Assembly (NCBI GenBank): GCA_015680685.1
Contig: MNCI01010839.1
Coordinates: forward strand, 707,869 to 771,868
Length of the DNA: 64,000 nucleotides
Source of the DNA: Gnetum montanum
Taxonomy: Eukaryota; Streptophyta; Gnetopsida; Gnetales; Gnetaceae
Direction of reading: 5' to 3'
Part shown: positions 35,511 to 47,949 of the stretch, piece by piece
Layout: each line of letters opens with the position of its first letter
How positions within the stretch are numbered: position 1 is the stretch's first letter
Position numbers and translations under genes: made by a program
Notes under the pieces: model-generated
What the model was told of the DNA's origin: nothing
Databases searched by the model: none
The model's input: only the letters and a program-made list of their open reading frames with translations

Positions 35511-38035
35511 CATGAACCCCGAGCAGCCCTCAAACTCCACCCTAAGGCAATTGTTGTTTGACCTATTTAGTTGGAGATCATAATTGATCTTCTTGGGGTT
35601 GAGGGGTTCGCTTTGGTAGAGAGGCAATCACTTAGAATATTCATCCAACCTCCCAACCACATGGTACTCAATGATGAAAAATATAACTTCCTTTGCATGA
35701 AACTCTAGGTGGGTCTATCGCTAGACTATTAATAAGTGGATGCCAAAAGAGGTTACAAAATCATACACTAGAATAGGAGGGAGTACTTCCCTACCCCTAA
35801 CTATTTCATTCTACTCATCAAGACCCTTTAGTGGTTGCTTGACCAACTTGTTCGACTAAGTGGGCTGAATGAGCACAACATGACAATTGAATATCAAGAG
35901 CCCTTGTAGGATAGGTAGGATGAGTTTGAAGCCCATTTAGAAAATGAGAATTCCTTTTACACCTCTTTCTAGTAGGCTACCTCTAGTTTCATCCCTTTGT
36001 AGTCCTAGCCACCCACCTTCTATCAGATGATTACATTGCCTTTGTCACCTCCCAAGTTGACCCTTGTGGTGGCAAGTCACCAAGTGCATGTGCATCAGGA
36101 TGCAAGACCATCTATCATCCCTCCCTTTGTACATCACATGCATCAAGGTGCAAGACCATCTACTACCCTCCCCTTCATGACATCTGCATAGTCTATGCAA
36201 TCCCCCCTACCAGCATCCATCATACATTTCTCTTATCTCATTAGCACCGCCTACAATGACATAAGCCATGATTGCATGGTGGACCCTGGCCTCTACACCC
36301 ATGGTGTAGCACACATAGTAGTAGATGCAACAACACATTCAATAGGCATCTCACATGGTCGTATAGCCTACAGTGGGGCCATGGATCACTCACATAGCAT
36401 AGTGGGTAGCACAATTGGCACAACCCACTATGGCCACCTTGAGCTTGAACCAAGTGTTCTAGCTCATTCAGATGCTCATCGAGGAGGTTAAGCGATTAAA
36501 AGCCACCTCCTTTGAAATGGTCCATGTGATGGACTTTTACTAGGATGACCCAATCAATCCTACTATCCCATCGTTGACCCTATCTCCTGGATTCCAACTT
36601 CCCTAGTTCACTAAATACAATGGTGAAGGGGATCCTAATGCCCATCTAGTGATCTTCTACTCTAAATGCCTTCTATTATAAGCATTGCTACATGCAATCA
36701 TCCACATGTTTGTCATGTCCCTGATTGACAAGGCACTAGATTGGTATCACACACTCCCCAAGGCTTCCATATCTTCCTTGGAGAAATTGGTTAGTCAATT
36801 TGTCACTTGTTTCAAGTACAACTTGAAGCTCAAGGAAATTTTGGATCAATCAATGTAGATCAAGTAAGGTCACTTAGATCCCATGCAAAATTCATCTAAC
36901 ATTGGAGTGCTACCCTCAATAAAATTTAGGAGCCCATTGTAGAAACCCACCTATTGGCCATTTTCAAAGGTGCAGTGAATGACTTCATTAAGTCAAAGTT
37001 GTACTACCTTTACCTGCACTCCTTAAGCCAAGCATTTGCTCAAACAAAGAGCATTTAGGATGCAAAAAAAGGCCAGTAAGAACCTAGCTTACATGCCCTA
37101 CAAAAATGCACATGCAAAGAAAGATAAGGAAAAGGGAAAGGAAACCATAAATATTGCAATGGTGGCCAATGAGGCTAAGCCAAACAATGCCAAACCAATG
37201 GCCAAGGCACCTGAGGCTTGGACCAACAATAAGGCATCTGGCTTTGGCATTGCAGTGACCAACCAATCCACACCATTGATGACCATAGGGAAAGTTGCCC
37301 CAAGGTCAAACTTTGAGTGCAAGGATTACTCAAAGTATGCACCATTGCCAATCAAGCCATCAAAGCTCTTTGGTCAGTTGCTTAACGGTAGGTGCATTCA
37401 ATATAAGTAGATGTTCGAAGATGCTCGCAAGTGCCATGATCACTACTACGAGCTCCTCAGAGATCCATCAATTGCCACATCAAATGAGCCTCTAGTCCCC
37501 AAACATTTTAGGTTGGATTGGTTCTACCATTACCATCAATTTCTTGGCCATGACACAGATTTTTGCATGGCGTTACGGGATGACATATAATGCATGATTG
37601 ACCGAAGTGAACTGGTCCTTGATGCAACTAACCTAGTTCAACCAAAAAATAAATTAATGAAGGTCTAAAAAGACCCTCTCAATGCATGTAGTGCAAGCTA
37701 TTTTATCAATGGGATCAACATTGAGGATGACTTAGAATCAGCATAAGAGCCATTCATGGTTCATGTGCCCTCTGGCAACGCTAGGGCCTCGTTGGTGTCA
37801 ACTAGTTCTAGGTCCCCTTTTGTCATCAAAGCACCACCTTAGGCACCCATGATACCCTTTGTGGTTAGGGCCCTAGAGCATGTTGTAGTGACAACAACCC
37901 AGACACCATTTGTCATTAGGATGCCTCAACATGCGAACTCCTCTCCTACTCAGAATCTGGTGGTGGAGATTGCATCAGGTCCTACCTGCCTAAAGCCTTA
38001 TCTTGCATAGAATAATAGGCAGTCTAGGTGATAGC
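35511..38035 (+). pseudogene. gag of Tat element G
   Basis: MNPEQPSN at 35511 corresponds to MNLDQP of B and C. Conserved blocks appear in the same order: FTKYNGEGDPNAHLV (about 36606), KALDWYHTLPKASISSLE, FKYNLKLKE, YAPLPIKPSKLFGQLL (about 37337), and the knuckle variant FYHYHQFLGHDTDFC with the first Cys as Tyr (about 37520). A proline-rich tail with PFVIKAPP follows. Stops and frame changes are numerous. An open stretch at 37036-37410 is the longest intact part. Confidence 0.8.
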
Positions 38036-38439
38036 TCAGGAGGTCCAATGAGCACTTCACAAACAAAATGATTAGGGAATGCATGGAGCTAGGTCTTCCT
38101 AAGCCCATCCCCTTATCTTTCATTTCTATGACCATGTTGGTTGAAATAGCCACCACGAGCAATCAACAACTAAGCACTGAAGCTCAAAAGTAGAAAAAAT
38201 AAGCAAAGCCCAAATTTCCTCCTTGAGAGATCCATCTCTTGGACCACATTAAGGATTTCCTAGATGCATTGGCACAAGTCAAATAGGCTCTAAAAAAAAA
38301 CAACCTTAAGCTTGTATGACTTAATCATGACCTCCTCCACCCACCACGAAGGACTAGTTCACATGTTGACCTATATTCCTATTAAGGAGGACATCCCAAT
38401 GGATGAAGAAGCCATCCATGCTATGATTCTTTCCCCTAC

Positions 38440-38721
38440 ATAGGAATTAGGTTTAGCACCCCTAGCATTTCATGATGAGGCAATTAAAGTTGACCCTGAA
38501 AAGGGTTAGGTCATCACCATGCTAATGTTCAAACAAATCCACGTAGGGAAATGCAAGATTTGTAGGGTGCACATCAATGATGGGGTAGCAACTAATGTCA
38601 TCCCATTCCCAGTCATTCACAAACTTGGTCTCTTCAATGAAATCAAACCCACAAAGAAAACATGCTAAAATCCTTTAATGGATCACGTGTTATCATAAGG
38701 GGGATAGTCACGATAGCTTTC
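38440..38721 (+). pseudogene. Protease of element G, part before insert I1
   Basis: VGKCKICRVHINDGVATNVI contains the active-site region with NDGV where B and C have DDGA, so the catalytic Asp-Gly-Ala is altered. The frame stops at insert I1 exactly where 5 bases (CTTTC) are duplicated; it resumes at 41925 in the conserved GEQFP stretch. Confidence 0.8.
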
Positions 38722-39589
38722 TGTTGGCACATTTGGCCATTCCATGGAACAGTAAGAGTCATCTTGAACATTATTGTAAGAATAGGAGAATGTGAATATG
38801 TTATTTCATATCATTGTTATGGAATTTAGGGGGTGGCCCATAATGGAATAATGGTGTGGAAAACAAAGAATACTAGGAATAATCATGTTGCTACATACAA
38901 TAGTCCAAAAATATATTTTTTTTTGAAAAAGAAGGAGAGAGGATATACTACCACAGCATTTCTTTTTAATCTCTCAAGGAGGAAGTGATAAGGTTTGAAG
39001 GAATAAACAGTAAAATTTTTAATATGGAGAAACGTTGGTTCGAGCTTCAAAGGTTACCTAGGCTAAGAGTCACGAAAATGGAAAAGATACGAGTTACAAT
39101 TTCTGAAGAAATAAAAACAGTAAAACCAAAAAATAGAGATTATTCCATAAACAACGTAGGCCTGTATTCTGAATTTTTCCGTTGAAAACACATTTAAATT
39201 GCGACCCTGGTTCAGACGTGCATAACTGCGGAAGGTTTCAGATTTGTAAAAAAAAAATGCAGAAAAAGCAAAAACAAAGTGGCTTTGAAAATGGAGAACA
39301 GAGGATGGAGAACAGATCGATGAATTCATGGTCATTTTCTCTAATTAATTTTTCTCCTATTTTTGATTTAACTCCTGTATTTAATGGCCCTTGGATGAAG
39401 TTGCAGACTGCGTATTTTTTTGTTTCGCCTTCATTTTATGTGGTTAGAAATTCCACAATAAACATTCAAACACAGCCCAAGTGTCTCCTGCTGCAACTGA
39501 CGGAAAAATAGTTCAGAAAAATGTCTGTTCTTTCATCAAATCACGTTTTAACCAGAGCAGCAGAAGTGTAGAACCGCCAACCATGCGGT

Positions 39590-40200
39590 GCTTATCATGG
39601 CACAAGTGGGCACCAAAAAAAAGAAAAAACACAACCGCCATCGCCATGGGCATGGCCAAATCCCTGAGGGAAAAAACCCCTTTGCCGTGGATGCAGCAGT
39701 AAAGAAAAAAATGAGACCCTCGCCCACATGTAGAGATAGAATTGTGTTTTGTTCTTCATTTTCAAATCATCCTCTTCTCCAGCACTGCCGCGGCAAAAGC
39801 GAGCTCTTGTTCTACATGATAGTCCACATTGGTAGCGTCGCTATTCTATCACCAAACCCTACCCGCCTCAGCACTATTTTTAAACAATTTGGCAAATTTC
39901 GTGGTTGTGTGCCCTTAGAGAATACTGAAACAGGGTAATTGCTGCAACAAGATTGAAAATAGAAACAACATCATAACCGGGAACTGATTTCAAAATTTCA
40001 GGCGGTGAAAAATGGTAATCACAAATGTCATTCGCCCCTGGAATCTGTAATCTGAAATAGCAGCCATGCCCGATGCCGAAGCATTCGATATTGCATACCG
40101 ATCCACAGAACGCGGCAGCAAAGACACGAAGGCACCCTAAGGCAGGTGTATAACCAAATCCGCAGAGCAAGAGATATTTCAACTGATGCTGGAGTTGCAG
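39590..40200. other. Gene-like, GC-richer stretch within insert I1
   Basis: Base composition differs from the AT-rich flanks. On the + strand ATGGCACAAGTGGGC opens a Lys/His/Gly-rich reading (KKKKKHNRHRHGHGQIPEG) for over 40 residues; on the - strand 39880-40182 is open for 100 residues. I recognise neither protein. It may be a captured host gene fragment, by analogy with insert I2. Confidence 0.3.
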
Positions 40201-40578
40201 TTTAATCCATCACCAAAACTTACCAATAATTTAATTATTCCAAGTGACGGGCTGAAGACTTACCTTTAATTATTCCAAGTCTTAAAACATTCTTAAAATA
40301 TTAATTTTCAAACATTATTATATATATAAGTTACTACTCATAAATTATTTGCAATATTAATGTTAAACTATTTGTAAAATATTTGTAATATCACATTACA
40401 TAAAATATTTATAATTTATAATATTTACAAATATTAATGTTAACATAAATTCCTCCTAACTTTATGTATAACTTCCTAACTACATAACGTCCTCCTAACT
40501 AAATGGGTAAGTTGTAAGCTCCTTACTTGGGAGGAAAGTTAGCTAGGATATTTTGGAATGTAACTACCTTATGAACCT

Positions 40579-40586
40579 TATAAAAA
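40579..40586 (+). promoter_or_regulatory. TATA box of insert I1
   Basis: GAACCTTATAAAAAGGCTT is identical in insert I2 (on the - strand, about 54832-54840). Sequence similarity between I1 and I2 resumes around this point. Confidence 0.7.
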
Positions 40587-40788
40587 GGCTTCAGGGGTAA
40601 GAAGATATTAGGGTTTGATATATCACACTTGCGAAAAGACACTTGATACATCACACTTTGGAAAGCTACTAGCTAGCACTTGGGCTCTCACTTGAAGACA
40701 CACTTTGGGTCTTGAGAAGAGCATTTGTAAAGAAGATTGCTTGTAAGATGGCTTACTAAAGGAAAGATTTCAACCTCTTTGTCATAGT

Positions 40789-41455
40789 NNNNNNNNNNNN
40801 NNNNNNNNNNNNNNNNNNNNNNNNNNNNNNNNNNNNNNNNNNNNNNNNNNNNNNNNNNNNNNNNNNNNNNNNNNNNNNNNNNNNNNNNNNNNNNNNNNNN
40901 NNNNNNNNNNNNNNNNNNNNNNNNNNNNNNNNNNNNNNNNNNNNNNNNNNNNNNNNNNNNNNNNNNNNNNNNNNNNNNNNNNNNNNNNNNNNNNNNNNNN
41001 NNNNNNNNNNNNNNNNNNNNNNNNNNNNNNNNNNNNNNNNNNNNNNNNNNNNNNNNNNNNNNNNNNNNNNNNNNNNNNNNNNNNNNNNNNNNNNNNNNNN
41101 NNNNNNNNNNNNNNNNNNNNNNNNNNNNNNNNNNNNNNNNNNNNNNNNNNNNNNNNNNNNNNNNNNNNNNNNNNNNNNNNNNNNNNNNNNNNNNNNNNNN
41201 NNNNNNNNNNNNNNNNNNNNNNNNNNNNNNNNNNNNNNNNNNNNNNNNNNNNNNNNNNNNNNNNNNNNNNNNNNNNNNNNNNNNNNNNNNNNNNNNNNNN
41301 NNNNNNNNNNNNNNNNNNNNNNNNNNNNNNNNNNNNNNNNNNNNNNNNNNNNNNNNNNNNNNNNNNNNNNNNNNNNNNNNNNNNNNNNNNNNNNNNNNNN
41401 NNNNNNNNNNNNNNNNNNNNNNNNNNNNNNNNNNNNNNNNNNNNNNNNNNNNNNN
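40789..41455. other. Assembly gap (N)
   Basis: A run of 667 N lies within the conserved part of insert I1. The corresponding segment is present in I2 (about 54060-54650, reversed). The 263-residue open frame over the gap is an artefact. Confidence 1.
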
Positions 41456-41924
41456 TTTAAATATTTGAGGTCTACACAAATCTGCTTTCTTTTCTGCCTA
41501 TTTCCATCGAATCTTGCTCTATTTCTAGTTTTCTTGTGGAACTATCTCTTTCTCTGTGGAAAATTAGAAGTAGATTCGTAGAGTTGTGCTCAAATGTTTT
41601 TGCAAAATTTTATTTGTTACAAGTAGGTATTATAAGGACCGCGTAGACTAGGCAATTGAACAAAATTGGAACTCTCAACAACTCATAGTACTTGGCAAAG
41701 TTGGCTGAATCTCTTTAAAGTAAGTCATTTGTAGTTTACACATAATGCAATCGTTACATTTCACACAACCGCATGCCGCAACAGCACATACACATATTCA
41801 CATTAACTACTGAGTTTATTTGGAGGTATCTGGGCCTTGGTGTTGCTAGAGACCAGCAAGCACCTAAATCCTATTCGAGGACAACTCGTTGACGGTCGCA
41901 TCCCAAACGGTTGCCAACACTTTC

Positions 41925-42372
41925 ATGGTAGGTGAGCAATTCCCCATTATAATTGAATTCATTGTCATCAAGGAGATTTTTGGATTAAATATAATCCTAG
42001 GAAGGTCGTAGCTAGCCCAATTATAAGCTATCTCTTCACCTATCCACCAAGAGATCCATCTTCCATACAAAGGTGAAAGTGATCATCTATTGTGATAATG
42101 CGGTCCCTCCAACCATCAAAAATGTTGACATGGAACAAGGTTTAGAGGTAAAGTTTCCCAATGACATGCTACCCATGAGGGATGAGGGTCAACATTGTTT
42201 GGCAGACCTACCTAAGGAACCAAAAAAAGCCAATGGCCTTCCCAAGGAAGCTCTTTGGGCAAAGTTTCCCTTTAGCATCACAGACAAAGGCCTAGATGAA
42301 TATTGCCTCGTGCTGCCTAGGCCCTATGCACCTCCCAACCCACGTCGAGTTAAGAAGAAACTAAAAAACTAA
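41925..42372 (+). pseudogene. Protease of element G, part after insert I1, and tail
   Basis: The frame resumes with VGEQFP and contains SSPIHQEIHLPY, matching B and C. MILGRPW reads IILGRS-stop. An open tail (42073-42372) ends RRVKKKLKN. After the stop, 42376-42600 resembles the sequence following the protease in C (53030 to 52800, - strand). Confidence 0.75.
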
Positions 42373-42604
42373 GGCATCCCTTTAGTTCAACATGTGCTAG
42401 GTGCATACTTGCCTCTAATATTCACATGTCCCATTTACCTATTTTTTGTGCAATTATATTTCACGTGATTGCTTGTGTTTTCTATCATTCATTTTATTAT
42501 ACATTCATTCCTTTTGTTTATGCATTTTTATTTAGTTTTCTTATGCATTAAAAAACACTAAAATACTTAAAAATCATAAAATTCAAAATTGAAAAAAAAA
42601 TATA

Positions 42605-42765
42605 TATGGTCCACCATGGCCTAAAACTGGCAACATGCTTTCTCTTCATTCGTGGCCTGAAATGGCCTTAAACTAGCTATCACCATAGCCCAAAATAGCC
42701 CTAAACTAGCAATAGCCCTCCCACCATGGCTGTAAACTAGCATGGGGTTCACAAAGGGCCTAATC
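42605..42765 (+). repeat. TAAACTGGCA-type minisatellite after the protease of G
   Basis: Imperfect units with GGCCTAAAACTGGCA, GGCCTTAAACTAGC, GCCCTAAACTAGCA and GCTGTAAACTAGCA follow each other about 30-45 bases apart. It is the same motif as at 1410-1645, 47599-47690 and 52383-52632. Confidence 0.75.
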
Positions 42766-43147
42766 CCATCAAACCATCACATTATTGGCATGCAATGCTT
42801 AGCAAATAAATGCAAAACTCTACATAATATGCAACCCACATAGCAAAAAATAGTTTATTATTGCATCTCCATTAATCCATCAATAAAATACATGGCATGA
42901 CTATATAGAAAAAATCACCAACAAATTAAAAATTTCCCAACAATAAGGCTACATTAGAACTACTCATATAGTAGTGTTTAGTGGGAATTGAGGCTCCTCT
43001 TCCTCTTCCTTTGTCACACTGTTAGGTCTTGCAACATTGCCTGGTGGTTGCTCAAAGCAACAAAAAATAGTAAACTAATCAGTGAATGCATAGAATGCAA
43101 AACTAACATAAAAAGCACAAAATAGCAAAAAAAAAAAAAAAACTAAC

Positions 43148-46100
43148 TTAAGAGGGTCCTGTGTCCATCTCTAGAGGTAATCTATTAAGGCCCTCCTCCA
43201 AGCATTGGAGGATTTCAGCCTCTAATAGCTGCATCCAGTCCTCATCGCCAAAGTCAATACCCTTAGGGTCTTGCCTTTGTCCATGATGGTCCATGCGGGT
43301 GGCTCCATTGAAAACATAGCAGAGGAAACCTCCCTTGAGGGAATAGTAATCTACCTCTCTAGAAACCCACTCAACACTACATGACAAGCAAACAACTTAT
43401 AGGCCCGTGTCCCACCAATCACCTCAAGGAACATATCATGGCAATGACATTTGATGGATTCCTCCTTATACCATTTAAGGTACACATTTTACTTGTTCTT
43501 GTAGTGGTGCTTGTGGTTCTTTTGAGTCTGCTCCCACTGATACACCTTTGCACTATAATCCTTCAAATCTTAGTTTTTTTGGGCTAACAAGTCCATCTAT
43601 AGTCTCTACTTGATAATCTCTTTGGTAACTAGTACCTGGCAAAGTCTATCTTGATTGTTCACCAGGTACTGTCCCCTTGTGCATGAGACACAAGGAAATT
43701 GTAATGGGATTGCAAGTCCTCCATCTTAGCATTTTGGCTCACTGCCTTGTCCTGGAGCTCATGTACCTGGTTTCATAGGTACTTGTTAGTATGCCAACAA
43801 ACCTATAACACTTTTGCACATGAAAGTATGTACTTATTCACTACCTCATGCATATGGTGGGGGTACTTGCTCCACTTCAAGAAAAAACTCGGGGATGACA
43901 TCCACCTTGGCTACCTTGTTCAAATCCCAATAAAGCTTAGAACTTGTTGGCATATAACAAGAAAAATAGCATTAGCCATACAATAAGTTTCAAATTGGTA
44001 AAGCAAGACAAGCAAAGCAACATAACTAAGCTCGGGATCTGCCTGCTGTAGGTGGTCCACCATGTCCTCAACTAGACCTTCCATGAAGGTAAACTTGTCA
44101 GGCACCTCTACCCATAGCTCCACGTAATAGGTAGAGGTGGATGCTAGACTATTGGAAGTACCTCTATGGCTACAATGAAATAGCACATTTAGAAACAATT
44201 AAATAGCCAAATATGTAAGAGTAGAAAGAGAGCAGTAAAAAATGGTAACACAAAGAAAATACCTAACAAACCCTTAGATGTGAGAGTAGAGGGATCATCC
44301 AGCTGCACACCATCAAAGAGGCTATCAAAATCACCCCCATCAGGGTGAAGCAGTCCCTCCTCCTCCAACTATTGAAGGACTTCTATAGCCTCATGAAATT
44401 CTTTCTCCTATTCCTCTCCCTTCTCAATTTCAGGAGGGACCTCCTCTACTATTGGCTTTGTCGTTGCTTCGATAACCCTCTCACCTAATTCCAACAATTC
44501 ACACACATTTCAAGATTAGCATTTTAGCACTTAGCATAACAACTTATCATAATATAACATAGCATAAAAAAAATAAAAATATAAACACATAAAATGCAAA
44601 AAATGCATCTAATAACTCATACTAACTTGTAACATCCATGTGTAAGTCACGAAACTTTAGGTGCATCTTCTTGCCATCCACCTTTTTGACCTCTCATGTA
44701 GGCTCCTTTACAAGATGTGGACACTTAATCTTTGTCTTAGATACTCCCATTGTCTTGGCAATGTAATGCTCTGCCCTAGCCACATTCCCAATACCAACCG
44801 GTGGGGCCTCACCTACACTATCATGTAAGTAGTGAGATCACCCCAAGTGACCTTTAGTCATTATAGAAAATGACTCACCAATCACCTCTAGGGGGTCCTA
44901 CACTCACGTGATAGCAAATAGGTGCTTGACCCATAGCTTTGAGAGCTATGTGCAATCTTGCACGACCCATCATCCATCCTCACAAACCGCTAGAAACTCT
45001 GCAATCCTTCATAGGCATCCTATGAAGAATGCAAAGTGCACATGGGACTTTGCCTGAAGGTTGTGGCATGACTTGACAATCTTGGCATGTAGGCCACTAA
45101 CAATGTGAGAGTGTTTCTCTTGCTATGACAACTAAATTTTAGCATTTGCGAGATCCTAGAAAAAGGCCTAAGGCCCCTAGGGCCTTGGCCTAAACCCCCT
45201 TCTCTACTACCATTAGTAGTGGGCTCATTGGATATGAACTTCAAAATGCTACTACTTGCCCTAGGCAGCAAGGTCTCCTTGATGACACTAGTAGCTTCTG
45301 TTGCTAAGTGTGACCACATCATCATACTAAAGTGTTAGATTAGGAGTTCTAAGAACTCAAGTGCTCTTGGCAAAAACCATATCACTTGGTAGTCGAACTA
45401 CATGTTCGGTGCAGGCGTGTTTGGAATGAGCTCACTCACATAGTAGAGCATGCCAACGGGCTCCACCACAGTGAGGATTGGCTTCAAAAATACCTTGCAA
45501 CCATAAAAGGAAAATAAAAGAAAAAGCATTAGTATACATTTGATGCACAAAAATACATTAAACTAACTCTTAGAAAAATTAGCAAAGTTAACATAGGGTA
45601 GCATAACTTAGTAGAAAATATACTCTTAGGGTTCCTTGTGGACCCTACAGGCATAGGACATTAGTACACACATTTGACGTGCTTGGTACTCACTAGGGTA
45701 TAACACTAACATAACATTAGCTTTTTGTTTCACATTTAAATTTTTTGCATTGACTTGGTTCCCATGTTTTAGTAGTTTGGCATGTTCAGTTTACAAGTTT
45801 GGCATTTTGGCAAAGCTCTAGTACACTTTGCATTTTGTTTTACATGTAGAATTCTAGCACTTTGCATTCTCACACTTAGCATTCTCATGTTTGGCATTTT
45901 ATTTTCACACTTAGCAAATTCTTCATTTTTCCTACATAGAAAATTTTTAATTTTTTTCTAACTCTGAGTAGCATAGCGAGGGTGTTCACAAAAAAATTCT
46001 AACTCTAGGTTACCCCTCCCTAGGAGCATAACCTAGGTAAAACAAAAAAAATTTTCTAATTGTCAGCTACACTCTCTAGGGAGTGTAGCCCCAAAAAACC

Positions 46101-47118
46101 ATGAAGATTTTTCTAATTGTTGGCTATGCTTCTTAGGGAGCATAGACCGAAAACATGCAAAAATTAAAAAAAAAAAATTCTAACGGTTAGGAGCGTAGCC
46201 CCAAAGTGCCCAATAATGTTGCAAAGAAAAAAATAACTACCACTCCCACCCCCACATTGCACCTTGTCCTAAGCACTATGTCCCCTTCATGATGTCACCC
46301 AGCCCCATTGCACCCCAACATCATGTGAGGATGCATTCACCATGTCCATGGCTTATCATGGCTTTTGTTGCCCCCTTGCTTCTCCATTGCAGCCATCACC
46401 CCTATGGTTACACTATTTTTCTTGCCCTAGCCTTAGGAATAAAAAAAATATTTCTTCCCTAGCGTCGTGTGTCCTACAGCCTTCTTGTTTCTTTTTATCG
46501 GCCCTCAGTTGCCCTATGAGGTATGCTAACCCCATGCTTTTCTTGGCCTTGGCCCTATAGGCAGTGGCCCTAGGGCCATCACCAAATCTTGATTCCTCTA
46601 CTTGTGTTGTCATAAAAAAGGAAGGGGAAAAGGAAGTCCCATGACCCCTTGCACCTAGGCTAACAGTAATCTGGCTATACCCCACAAAGCCCTCATTTTT
46701 GTCGATTCCCTCCATGCCCCATGCATCCATGGAACCCCCATTCAAAAAGTGCATAGTGCCAAGAATAAAACCCTCCCTTTGATGCATAGCCATACCCTAC
46801 CACTATCGCAAGCCAAGATGCACACTCCTTGGCTACGTCCTAGTCATGCAATGTTACATAAGAAAAGAGAAAAAACATGCAAAGCAAAATTGACTACCCA
46901 TGAATGTGTCCTTCCTTCTTGTCCACAGTGGCCATTGCAGCCACAACGGTGGTAGTCCCTGCCAAAAAAGGCTGACCTAAAGCCCAACAAGCCTACGACA
47001 AGTGCAAGAAATGGTGAAATACACAAAAGAAAAACAATTGTGCAAGGGGTAGAGTGTAGTAAGGTACTTGAAAGATGACAGCTCCCTTCATTCCTCCATG
47101 TGTGCTGATGGAAGACAT
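43148..47118 (-). pseudogene. Decayed spliced gene on the - strand, product unknown
   Basis: A - strand TATA box (47321-47327) is followed by ATG at 47118 (MSSISTHGGMKGAVIFQ) and a donor GTACC. Exon-like stretches follow leftwards: VIWFLPRALEFLELL and HFAFFIGCLQRIAEFLA with CEDGWWVVQD (about 45450-44900), KKMHLKFRDLHMDVT (about 44640), LHPDGGDFDSLFDGVQLDDPS (about 44300), ELWVEVPDKFTFMEGLVEDM (about 44090) and a coiled coil (HELQDKAVSQNAKMEDLQSH, about 43700), ending near 43148. Gln positions often read TAG. It lies antisense to the Tat elements around it. I do not recognise the family. Tat-lineage elements can carry antisense ORFs, but a captured or inserted gene is also possible. Confidence 0.45.
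46056..46170. repeat. Hairpins like those of the G LTR
   Basis: CAGCTACACTCTCTAGGGAG with GTGTAGCC, and GGCTATGCTTCTTAGGGAGC with ATAG, form stems and are spaced by TTTTTCTAATTGT. Similar fragments recur near 47380-47460. They suggest LTR U3 remnants at both sides of the upstream end of the - strand gene. Confidence 0.5.
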
Positions 47119-47320
47119 CTTAGTGCTTGCTCTCCCTCGTCCATGTTGACAAGTCCAGGGTGTGGAAGTTTACTTTGGTATGTCATGTTGACTATTATTC
47201 TCTAGCTGTTATGCTCTAGATGCTACACTCTAGCTTCCACTCCTTGATCCAACCATGCTACATTTTATAACTTCTCATTTTCACTTTACAGAATGATAGT
47301 TTACCCTTGGTGAAATGTGC

Positions 47321-47327
47321 ATATATA
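47321..47327 (-). promoter_or_regulatory. TATA box upstream of the - strand gene
   Basis: GGGTATATATGC on the - strand lies about 205 bases before the ATG at 47118. Confidence 0.4.
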
Positions 47328-47598
47328 CCCTCTTAGGATAATTAAATATGCCACCTACTGGGATAGTGCACTACACTTAGGAGAATTTTCCAAGTTTTTT
47401 TGAGCATAGCAAGGGGTCGAGTGTAAAAAGGGGTAGAGCATAGCAACTAGAGTTAGGAAATTTTTTGAATTATTTTGGTGGTCCCTAGATGTAGAAATTT
47501 TTTTGAATTTTTGTAATTTCCCAGTGAATGCCTAGCCTGACTCCATGTTCCAAGCACTTCTAACCTTACCTAAGCTAGGATAATTAATGGTTTACTAT

Positions 47599-47690
47599 GA
47601 CCTTAAACTGGCAAACCATGGTTCACTAAGACCTTAATTTGGCAAACCATGGTTTTTTATGACTTTAAATTAGCACCCCATGGCCTGATG
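47599..47690 (+). repeat. 31-bp minisatellite before the RT
   Basis: Three units GACCTTAAACTGGCAAACCA with a spacer, exact 31-base period for the first two. It carries the same TTAAACTGGCA core as the other Tat minisatellites and lies about 350 bases before the pol coding region. Confidence 0.75.
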
Positions 47691-47949
47691 AGGCCCAAAA
47701 ATAGCCCGCATACTTGCTTCTCCAACTCCACATTTGCAGACTTAGGGGAATTTTCATTGCATTGCTTTCCTTATTTTATGCATTTTGACTACATTTGAGA
47801 CAAGTGTAGCTTGATGTTCTTTCTAGTTATTTTGTAGGATACTTGGTAGGATTGTAACATGAGCACATGCGGGCATCTTCATTCACCTCTAGTCCTTACC
47901 TTGCTTCATGGTGACCTCACACGATACATCGATATCGAATGCCTAGACC

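Larger units (their letters stand above)
38722..41919 (+). mobile_element. Insert I1: giant solo-LTR-like element, TSD CTTTC
   Basis: It starts TGTTGGCACATTTGG and ends CGGTTGCCAACA, flanked by CTTTC at 38717-38721 and 41920-41924. It shares its first 30 or so bases and the last 1.3 kb (from a TATA box at 40579) with insert I2 in reverse. Between these the two are unrelated. No internal direct repeat that would be an LTR pair was seen, so a solo LTR with U3 of about 1.85 kb and R-U5 of about 1.3 kb is the simplest reading. The N gap (667 bases) leaves its true length open. It splits the protease of G. Confidence 0.75.

Noticed and set aside
36195-36491. 98-residue + frame as a separate gene
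   Set aside because: It lies within the N-terminal half of the G gag and continues it in one of its shifted frames.
40688-41479. 263-residue open frame on the - strand
   Set aside because: It is almost entirely N and has no content.
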